A stretch of 64,000 nt of DNA, from contig DATHMH010000041.1 in the NCBI GenBank assembly GCA_035487295.1, positions 124,001-188,000 of the forward strand. The letters are read 5' to 3'. The notes beneath the pieces were generated by a model, which did not search any database, had not been told where the DNA came from, and was given only the letters and a program-made list of their open reading frames with translations. The position numbers and the translations under genes are program-made. Shown piece by piece: positions 58,942 to 64,000 of this stretch. Source of the stretch: QIAW01 sp035487295 (GTDB taxonomy: Bacteria; Acidobacteriota; Terriglobia; Terriglobales; Acidobacteriaceae). Each line of letters opens with the position of its first letter. The first letter of the stretch is position 1.

Positions 58942-59295
58942 TTACTTGCAGCTGCCCGACTCGGGGTGCACTTCTATAACCTTGAAATGAGGCATGGGAT
59001 GTGCCGTCCCAGTATCAGTGCTCGGAGTTGCGGATTGATCTCCAAGGAGCGTGACAGGTTTTCCGACATAGGAATCCAACTCAGCGCTCGAGCCGTAGAC
59101 GATGTTCGTGACTCCTTTTTGATCCGTAAGTCGATAGTGGTCAGATTCGCCAGTCAGGCACCCGGTAATTGTGGTGCGATTTCCAGGTCTTACATCTCGG
59201 GGATTGCTGTTCGCAGGGGCATTTTTGTTGTCCTGGCTGACAGCTAGCCCTGCGGTTACGGCCAAAATGACAAGCGCCAATAGACTGCCTCTCAT
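58942..59295 (-). CDS. Small secreted protein (acidobacterial DUF5818-like)
   Basis: A 117-residue protein with a signal peptide (residues 1-20, ending near AVSQD). The mature part is a small beta-rich domain: TTITGCLTGESDHYRLTDQK, VTNIVYGSSAELDSYVGKPV, then HFKVIEVHPESG. Two cysteines (GCL and the penultimate residue) could pair. It resembles DUF5818-type secreted proteins common in Acidobacteria, but that is from memory and not certain. A GAGGTG site precedes ATG 59295. Function unknown. Confidence 0.75.
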   Translation of the reverse strand: MRGSLLALVILAVTAGLAVSQDNKNAPANSNPRDVRPGNRTTITGCLTGESDHYRLTDQKGVTNIVYGSSAELDSYVGKPVTLLGDQSATPSTDTGTAHPMPHFKVIEVHPESGSCK

Positions 59296-59743
59296 GTCTC
59301 ACCTCAACTTTCTTCGCTGAACCATCAAAAGCTTTTCCTCCCCAATCCTAGTCAGCTTCGGGCGTGCGGCACCACTGTCAATTCGCACAGCACAAGATCC
59401 AATGCAATGCGAAGTTTGCCCGTTTGGGACGTGGTTCGCGATCAATCTCCATATCACTCGTTGACCTGGCATTAATCCACGTGCGGCCAAATACTTAGCG
59501 AGGGGTGCCCCACTCGCGCGTCCAGCGCGTGTGGGGATTTTATTTTTTACTCTTCAAGAAGCTCGGCCCAAGCCCCCCGTCGTTCCGCTGGCCTCCTAAC
59601 AAACGTCAAAACCTCCCGAGTCCCTGCTAAAGTCCCCGAACATAAGCAGCCATGGCTTGCGTGCCAAACAATTTTCGTTATAGGCTGACCACGACAGGCC
59701 TTACCTAGATCAGCCTAAGCAGAAGTTAGCCCGAGGGAAGCCG
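59296..59743. other. Intergenic region at the edge of the A/T-richer island
   Basis: 448 bp without a supported gene. It carries a plus-strand terminator hairpin at 59508-59548 that belongs to no visible plus-strand gene. From about 59.7 kb rightwards base composition becomes visibly more A/T-rich than in the rest of the window. Confidence 0.5.
59508..59548 (+). terminator. Orphan rho-independent terminator
   Basis: A 12-bp GC-rich stem with one mismatch (59508-59519 with 59525-59536), a 5-nt loop, then ATTTTATTTTTT. The nearest upstream gene is on the opposite strand, so this either ends an unannotated plus-strand RNA or is a relic. Confidence 0.7.
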
Positions 59744-60552
59744 ATGCTGCCCGATAGCAACAGAATTCACCAGACCGACAAGAAGTTCGACGCTGACGTT
59801 TCTGATGATCAGTTTGTCAATCAATTATTTATCCGTCTTGTAGCGAAGGGAAAGCGCTTCACCAAGGTTGATTTCAAGTACTCGATTTTTGATGCTTGCT
59901 ACCTTCGAGATTGCATCTTTGACTCCTGCGACTTTACCGGGTGTCGTTTTTTGGAACGAATCTGCATGGATCGAGTTTTACTGGATGTAAGTTCGATTAT
60001 TCCCATTTTGAAAGAACGGAAGTTGACAATCACATCCTCGATACCGAATGCCCGGGTCCTGATAACCTGAAGATGAGATTTGCCCGGACGCTGCGAATGA
60101 ATTACCAGCAACTCGGAGATGCCAAGTCCGCTAACAAGTCGATCGGCGTGGAGCTACAAGCCACTGGACTACACTTGCACAAGGCATGGCATTCGAATGA
60201 ATCGTACTACAGAAAGAAGTACGCAGGAGGAAAGCGAGTTGGAGCATTTATAGAGTGGAGTCGATTCAAGACTCTTGACTTCATATGGGGCAATGGGGAA
60301 AGCGCTCCAAAACTTCTGCGAGCGACGGGGGTTGTTTTTTTGCTCATGTCTCTGATAGATGCTTGGGCATTCAGAGATCCGCAGCGTATCGGCAGCTATA
60401 CACAAGCGCTTATTGAGTCGCCCCAAGTGTTTCTAGGTACACTTTCCCCAGCCCACTACCCGAGCTGGTATTTAACAATCATCTTGCTGGTCAGACTGAT
60501 TGCGTTTGGTTTTTTCATGTCAATTATCATCAAACGGTTTAGTCGACGTTAA
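59744..60552 (+). pseudogene. Pentapeptide-repeat membrane protein, frame split at a T6 run
   Basis: Two overlapping frames make one protein. ATG 59744 encodes an N-terminal part with pentapeptide repeats (KVDFKYSIFDACYLRDCIFD, SCDFTGCRF), then drifts out of frame after CGT TTT TTG at 59945-59953. The frame shifted by -1 continues the repeats perfectly (FFGTNLHGSSFTGCKFDYSH) and then a helical region and two membrane helices (about residues 185-205 and 240-262) to the stop at 60552. Joined, the protein is about 269 residues. The shift site T-TTT-TTG (59947-59953) is a canonical -1 slippery heptamer, so it may be programmed; a homopolymer sequencing error or true mutation is the alternative. 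Confidence 0.72.
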
Positions 60553-60556
60553 GCGT

Positions 60557-61195
60557 ATGCATATTTACGCATTCGGCTCAGTGTGTCGCGGGGATATATC
60601 GCTAGATTCAGACGTAGACCTCCTAGCAATTGTGGAGGCTTCCGATTCTAGGTTCGATCCAGACACATATTCAACCTACTCCTATGACCGAATCCAAGAA
60701 CTATGGCGAGAGGGCAATCCTTTTGCTTGGCACCTCTGGCTCGAGTCACGATTGCTTTTCTCGTCAGACCAACATGACTATCTGAAAGCATTGGGAAGGC
60801 CAGAGCCTTATAAGCACTGTCTTCGAGACTGCAAAAAGTTTTTTGCCTTGTTTCGCGAAGGGCAAACCTCACTAGTTTCTGCCAGCAATAGTAAAGTGTT
60901 TGATTTGTCGACGGTGTTTTTGAGCATTAGAAACATTGCTACCTGCTTCTCCCTTGGCGTCACGAACCAACCAGACTTCTCAAGGAATTCCGCGCTTCGC
61001 TTGGGAGCTAACAGTGTTCCACTCTCTCAGAGCTCATACCATGTTCTAGTAAGAGCCCGTATACTGTGTACAAGAGGTCAGGGGACGGATATAACATTAG
61101 GAGAAGTTGATACCACGATTAAAGAGCTCAGGGCGGTGTGTGAATGGATGTACAAGTTGGTAGGAAAGGTTAAAGAGCATGAACGAATTCAATAA
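60557..61195 (+). CDS. Nucleotidyltransferase-fold protein
   Basis: A 212-residue protein. Residues 1-30 hold the minimal nucleotidyltransferase motif: FGSVCRGDISLDSDVDLLAI, i.e. GSxxRG followed by DxDL. The remaining 180 residues are mostly helical with no clear family, including LSQSSYHVLVRARILCTRGQ and a C-terminal KELRAVCEWMYKLVGKVKEH helix. Such proteins include aminoglycoside nucleotidyltransferases and the MNT partners of HEPN toxins. ATG 60557 lies 4 nt after the pentapeptide gene and is the first start in frame that keeps the motif near the N terminus. It overlaps the following small gene by 17 nt, suggesting a two- or three-gene unit. Confidence 0.82.
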   Translation: MHIYAFGSVCRGDISLDSDVDLLAIVEASDSRFDPDTYSTYSYDRIQELWREGNPFAWHLWLESRLLFSSDQHDYLKALGRPEPYKHCLRDCKKFFALFREGQTSLVSASNSKVFDLSTVFLSIRNIATCFSLGVTNQPDFSRNSALRLGANSVPLSQSSYHVLVRARILCTRGQGTDITLGEVDTTIKELRAVCEWMYKLVGKVKEHERIQ

Positions 61196-61469
61196 TCGTA
61201 TTGCGGCTCAGAGGGAAGTGCTTCAATTGGTGAACCGCAAGAACTGGGAAAAAGAAGAACTGTTCGGGCTTTCGAGCAAGGCAATCGACAGATGGAGCTC
61301 TGTTAACCGTATCGATCCTGAATCTCAGTTAGTGAAGCTTATTAGAACTGCTTCCTCGAAACTCTTCTTCCTCGCCAACAAAAGCCAAGAGCAAGTTTCT
61401 GAAGAATACAACATAATATCTAGAGAAATCGCAGTCATAGCCAGATCAATCGATCTGGAAATTGGCTAG
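61179..61469 (+). CDS. Small helical partner of the nucleotidyltransferase gene
   Basis: A 96-residue all-helical protein with no recognised family: NNRIAAQREVLQLVNRKNWE, then LVKLIRTASSKLFFLANKSQ and EEYNIISREIAVIARSIDL. There is no HEPN RxxxxH motif. It starts inside the 3' end of the nucleotidyltransferase gene (17-nt overlap, preceded by AAAGG), which strongly suggests co-translation. Together they resemble the size and arrangement of two-gene toxin-antitoxin or MNT-type pairs, but this is analogy only. Confidence 0.7.
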   Translation: MNEFNNRIAAQREVLQLVNRKNWEKEELFGLSSKAIDRWSSVNRIDPESQLVKLIRTASSKLFFLANKSQEQVSEEYNIISREIAVIARSIDLEIG

Positions 61470-61495
61470 GCTGGAGCGAGTATCCTTGCATTGCT

Positions 61496-62011
61496 GTGAA
61501 TTCCATCCTCCCCGATATCGCAACCACCGGACTTAAGTTGTTGATTTGTGGTACTGCTGTAGGTCCGCGATCCGCAGTCGTGCGGGAATACTACGCAGGT
61601 CGAAATAACCAACTCTGGGCCATCCTGCACAAATTCGGGGCCACGCCACGACTGCTGAACCCAGCAGAGTTTACGCAGCTACAGAAGTTCGGAATCGGGC
61701 TTACCGATCTTGCCAAGAACACACACGGAGTTGATAGCGCACTGACCGCTAGCGCATTCGATAGAAAACGGCTGATGGATCTGGTGCTAACGACTCAGCC
61801 ACAGATACTCGTTTTCAATGGCAAGCGTGCTGCAAAAGTTTACTTTAGACGACGAAACGTTACTTACGGGCATCAATCCGGTCAGGATATCGGCACAACA
61901 CAGCTTTTCGTCGCGCCGTCCACGTCAGGAGCTGCCCGCAGATGGTGGAACGAGGATGTTTGGCGTGAAGTGATGGACACTGCCGGGTGCCTTCGCTGGG
62001 TGATGAAATGA
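61496..62011 (+). CDS. Mug/TDG-like DNA glycosylase (uracil-DNA glycosylase superfamily)
   Basis: A 171-residue protein of the uracil-DNA glycosylase superfamily, close to the Mug/TDG shape. The first motif is LLICGTAVGPRSAVVREYYA, followed by NNQLWAILHKFG, the FGIGLTDLAK stretch, the LVFNGKRAAKVYF strand and the DNA-intercalation motif APSTSGAARRW. E. coli Mug removes uracil and ethenocytosine opposite G; activity here depends on the first-motif residue, where N of GINPG is replaced by A (GTAVG), so specificity may differ. The start is GTG 61496. It ends before a strong plus-strand terminator and converges on the small basic ORF. Confidence 0.82.
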   Translation: MNSILPDIATTGLKLLICGTAVGPRSAVVREYYAGRNNQLWAILHKFGATPRLLNPAEFTQLQKFGIGLTDLAKNTHGVDSALTASAFDRKRLMDLVLTTQPQILVFNGKRAAKVYFRRRNVTYGHQSGQDIGTTQLFVAPSTSGAARRWWNEDVWREVMDTAGCLRWVMK

Positions 62012-62214
62012 AGGTCTCCGGCGCCGTAGAAGCGTTTAAGCATCATCGCCACCATTACGCCTGATGCGCGGCGGACGGAAGCCTTTTTAGGCTTCTGTTT
62101 TTTTGTATGGCCCTCAGTTTCCAGCCTCTTCTTAATTTCTGAATGAGGAACCTTGAGTACAGAACCAAGAAGGTTCTCAAATTCCTTGTATTCATTGATG
62201 TTTTTAGATTTCAT
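61882..62214 (-). CDS. Small basic ORF coupled to the RelA/SpoT-domain gene
   Basis: A 110-residue frame whose ATG (62212-62214) overlaps the TGA of the RelA/SpoT gene (ATGA). The N-terminal half reads like a short antitoxin-type protein: SKNINEYKEFENLLGSVLKV, then PHSEIKKRLETEGHTKKQKP and a Lys/Arg-rich part KKASVRRASG. The C-terminal third overlaps the 3' end of the convergent glycosylase gene by 130 nt, so its true end is uncertain. The overlap with the upstream stop argues that the ORF is real. Role as antitoxin of the RelA/SpoT gene is inference. Confidence 0.5.
   Translation of the reverse strand: MKSKNINEYKEFENLLGSVLKVPHSEIKKRLETEGHTKKQKPKKASVRRASGVMVAMMLKRFYGAGDLHFITQRRHPAVSITSRQTSSFHHLRAAPDVDGATKSCVVPIS
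62078..62104 (+). terminator. Rho-independent terminator of the glycosylase gene
   Basis: A 7-bp stem GAAGCCT / AGGCTTC (62078-62084 with 62089-62095), a TTTT loop, then TGTTTTTTT (62096-62104). A clear intrinsic terminator 66 nt after the Mug-like gene. The same DNA codes for the Lys-rich part of the minus-strand small ORF. Confidence 0.75.
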
Positions 62215-63284
62215 CCAATCGCCTCGCTCATTGCGTCAAGGAAAGCGTTCGTATCCAAGAAATAGTTTGGATATGCTTCTTCCAAAGCTGCTATCGAATC
62301 CACGGACACCAACACTGCTTGAATCTCTGGATGTTCTGCCGAATCTTTTTCTACTTTTAAGTACATTTCAAATGCCTTTTTCAGCTCATCAGCGCGAAAT
62401 GGAGTTGTTACAAGTGTTTTCTTATTAGAATCAAGAACCAGCAAGAAAGTTTTGGCATCTCCTGGGTTGCTCATTACTCTTTGCGCAGCGAACCCCCACG
62501 CGCTTAAAGTGTCGTGAACTGCCAACTTGCTAGCAAGGTGCCTAATCTCCTGCACTAATTCTTTTTCATTTTGTGGTGTGCCGGGAACTAGCGCGCATCC
62601 CTCTCTTAAGGCAATGGCGCTTCCCATGAGAGCGAAAAATCGTAACCACTCTGGATCGCTGCCAGCTTTGATCTTAGCTTTCAACGCTTGCCCTGTGAAG
62701 GTCTGGACGGTTTCGACGGCAGTGGCCCACGCATGCTGCAAACGTGAGCGAAGCTGAATTTCTATTCGTTGCCCTTCAAACGCCTTTTTGTCTTGATACT
62801 TACTCTGGTATTTGAAAATCAAATGATAGCTTCGGTAACCGTCTGGCTTTGGATTACTGATGTAATCATCATGGGCGTGTTGTATTGGTCGGCCATGACG
62901 GGGATTTTTAATCCTACTTCTTTCGTAGACCCTAACAAGCTTTTTGACATCCTTCATGGTGGCCATTACAGCCCGACACCCCCCTATATCCTGCATTTGG
63001 GATAGCTTCATGTTTGGGTTGTGAATAAGCTTTAACGTTATGGACGGTAGGCGTTTTAATCTTTGCGCAATCAAAGCTTCGGAATCAATCTTCTTTGCAC
63101 GGCGTAGCAAATTCATCTTTATGGCTTGTAACGGATAACTGTGCGCCGATCTCCAGTTATTGATAACTACAAATGCTGGGTCTACTTCATCGGCGGGGAC
63201 AAGCATTTCGCTATTTAGAGCAACAAGAAGTGCGCCAGCTCTATCAATTTGCCCTTTACTGTACTGCCGTTTTATCCACGCCAT
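62211..63284 (-). CDS. RelA/SpoT-domain (alarmone synthetase-like) protein
   Basis: A 357-residue protein with a (p)ppGpp-synthetase-like domain at about residues 60-210: LPSITLKLIHNPNMKLSQMQ, DIGGCRAVMATM, the DDYISNPKPDGYRSYHLIFK motif and the RIEIQLRSRLQHAWATAVE helix. There is no HD hydrolase domain. The C-terminal part is helical and unrecognised. Single-domain synthetases include housekeeping enzymes and toxSAS toxins that inhibit growth. ATG 63284 is chosen to match the family's usual start; GTG 63320 would add 12 residues. It is coupled to the small ORF by ATGA overlap, and a palindrome lies just upstream. Confidence 0.87.
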   Translation of the reverse strand: MAWIKRQYSKGQIDRAGALLVALNSEMLVPADEVDPAFVVINNWRSAHSYPLQAIKMNLLRRAKKIDSEALIAQRLKRLPSITLKLIHNPNMKLSQMQDIGGCRAVMATMKDVKKLVRVYERSRIKNPRHGRPIQHAHDDYISNPKPDGYRSYHLIFKYQSKYQDKKAFEGQRIEIQLRSRLQHAWATAVETVQTFTGQALKAKIKAGSDPEWLRFFALMGSAIALREGCALVPGTPQNEKELVQEIRHLASKLAVHDTLSAWGFAAQRVMSNPGDAKTFLLVLDSNKKTLVTTPFRADELKKAFEMYLKVEKDSAEHPEIQAVLVSVDSIAALEEAYPNYFLDTNAFLDAMSEAIG

Positions 63285-63324
63285 ATCCAGCGGGAGACAC
63301 GAGTCCTCCCCTTCCTCCACACTG

Positions 63325-63336
63325 AGGAAATTTCCT
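63325..63336. promoter_or_regulatory. Palindrome upstream of RelA/SpoT gene
   Basis: AGGAAATTTCCT is a perfect 12-bp palindrome 41 bp upstream of the proposed start of the RelA/SpoT gene. A small toxin-antitoxin operon would be expected to carry an operator here; binding is untested. Confidence 0.4.
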
Positions 63337-63338
63337 AA

Positions 63339-63419
63339 CTGAGTACCGGCTATGCTACCCGGTACTCAGTACTCAGAAAAGCGGTCCACAATACAGTTGC
63401 CAGTCGCCAGTCGCCAGTG
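63339..63419. repeat. GTACTCAG hairpin plus GTTGCCAG words
   Basis: CTGAGTACCGG at 63339-63349 pairs perfectly with CCGGTACTCAG at 63359-63369, followed by ACTCAGTACTCAG-type words to 63380 and GTTGCCAGTCGCCAG words at 63394-63419. It marks the right boundary of the accessory block. Confidence 0.65.
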
Positions 63420-63912
63420 AAGAACACAAATTTTTTCTCCACGGATCGGCGCTAATTGGGCAAATTGCTCTCAGTGATATCAAAACCTAGATTCCTCAGA
63501 AATTATAGGCCATCATTGTTCTTGAAAGTATTAAGAGCATTCAAGAATGCGGGGGCTCGCACGCTCCTTTTTGGTCTTTGAAAATTCTTTGACTGGCGGG
63601 GTTCATGACAAGCCTCGGCGGCGCACTCGTGGAAGACTCTGGGGTTTGGAGCTAAAGATCAACACTGCTTTGCGCACTACTCTCACACCTGCGTATGTCT
63701 TTGCACGCGCATGACTTAGCGCTGCGCGCACTAGTTGATGTAATACCCCCTCCCTCCACTACTTGCGCTTGTAAGCCGACGCGCAATGCGCCATAATTTA
63801 CGACTCTTGTTAGCGCCGCCACTCTGGCGTCCCGGCAACGCGACACAGATTGTCGCACCTTCGGCTTGCAGCGGTGCAGTATCCTGCATACTGGCTTAGA
63901 AAGGACAACACC
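63420..63912. other. Intergenic region at the right window edge
   Basis: 493 bp without a supported gene. Several short A/T-rich stretches and a possible -35 TTGCAG near 63866 with a weak -10 TACTGG about 17 bp later could drive the following gene. No transposon ends, integrase or tRNA remnant were recognised. Confidence 0.4.
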
Positions 63913-64000
63913 ATGATCTTCGGCATGACAACAGCAACCTACACCTTAGTGCACGTAGTAATCAGCCTGGTGGGCATCCTCTCAGGATTCATCGCTGTGG
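63913..64000 (+). CDS. Membrane protein, N-terminal part
   Basis: Truncated by the window edge; 29 codons are visible. They encode MIFGMTTATYTLVHVVISLV then GILSGFIAV, one hydrophobic helix starting almost at the N terminus, as in small acidobacterial membrane proteins. AAGGA at 63901-63905 leaves 7 nt to ATG 63913, a good ribosome site. The family cannot be named from this much sequence. Confidence 0.6.
   Translation, partial: MIFGMTTATYTLVHVVISLVGILSGFIAV

Noticed and set aside
59296..63912. Search for integrase, transposase or tRNA-associated attachment sites around the accessory block
   Set aside because: No recognisable integrase or transposase frame and no tRNA-like sequence was found, so a specific transfer mechanism is not claimed.

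Overview
The window reads as a chromosomal segment of an Acidobacteriota bacterium, probably of the Terriglobia/Acidobacteriales kind. The evidence is two adjacent proteins of the VWFA-related acidobacterial type, a small secreted protein resembling an acidobacterial family, a Gram-negative envelope set (lpxB, an MsbA-like exporter, a MacAB-type pump) and a moderately high G+C background. Phylum placement is inference from protein character. No rRNA, tRNA, CRISPR array, complete insertion sequence or integrase was seen.

Layout. 1-0.9 kb: truncated DUF255 gene and a ribbon-helix-helix-like gene, both minus. 0.9-5.2 kb: a reduced gas-vesicle locus (gvpA, histidine kinase, response regulator, GvpL/F protein, a basic Pro/Lys-rich protein) divergent from the RHH gene. 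5.4-10.8 kb: VOC protein, 3-hydroxyacyl-CoA dehydrogenase with a small leader gene, a secreted STY0301-like protein, two MacB-type permeases. 10.9-17.1 kb (minus): aldolase, rph, murI, a GerMN protein, a cell-wall amidase and a DUF1015 protein. 17.5-23.3 kb: two VWA proteins, a transsulfuration pair and a GH18 chitinase-like enzyme. 23.5-27.0 kb (minus): MacAB-type efflux operon. 27.3-29.9 kb: molybdate uptake (HTH-TOBE regulator, modABC). 29.9-39.9 kb: murB, bacilliredoxin, a beta-propeller lipoprotein, aroF, nfo, leuS, an oxidoreductase and a membrane protein.

40-47.7 kb holds a run of unusual, mostly secreted or membrane-associated proteins: an SNase-like protein, a large sialidase-like/VWD/Ig protein, a stand-alone domain resembling an M14 propeptide, and a 1112-residue M14 carboxypeptidase with a C-terminal membrane region. 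47.8-58.4 kb: a membrane protein, guaA, an M1-like protein that has lost its zinc site, a frame-broken vapB-like antitoxin, lpxB with an MsbA-like exporter, a STAS protein and an M20 amidohydrolase. 59.7-63.3 kb is visibly more A/T-rich and looks like acquired accessory DNA: a frame-split pentapeptide-repeat membrane protein, a nucleotidyltransferase with a small helical partner, a Mug-like DNA glycosylase, and a RelA/SpoT-domain gene coupled by ATGA overlap to a small basic ORF (toxin-antitoxin-like).

Across the window most longer gaps between transcription units carry short word repeats, often arranged as long imperfect hairpins. At least six word families occur, two composite copies of about 90 bp flank single genes, and some gene 3' ends run into them. 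Together with the frame-split pentapeptide gene, the gas-vesicle/two-component locus, the split M14 system and the RelA/SpoT pair, they are the most unusual content here.
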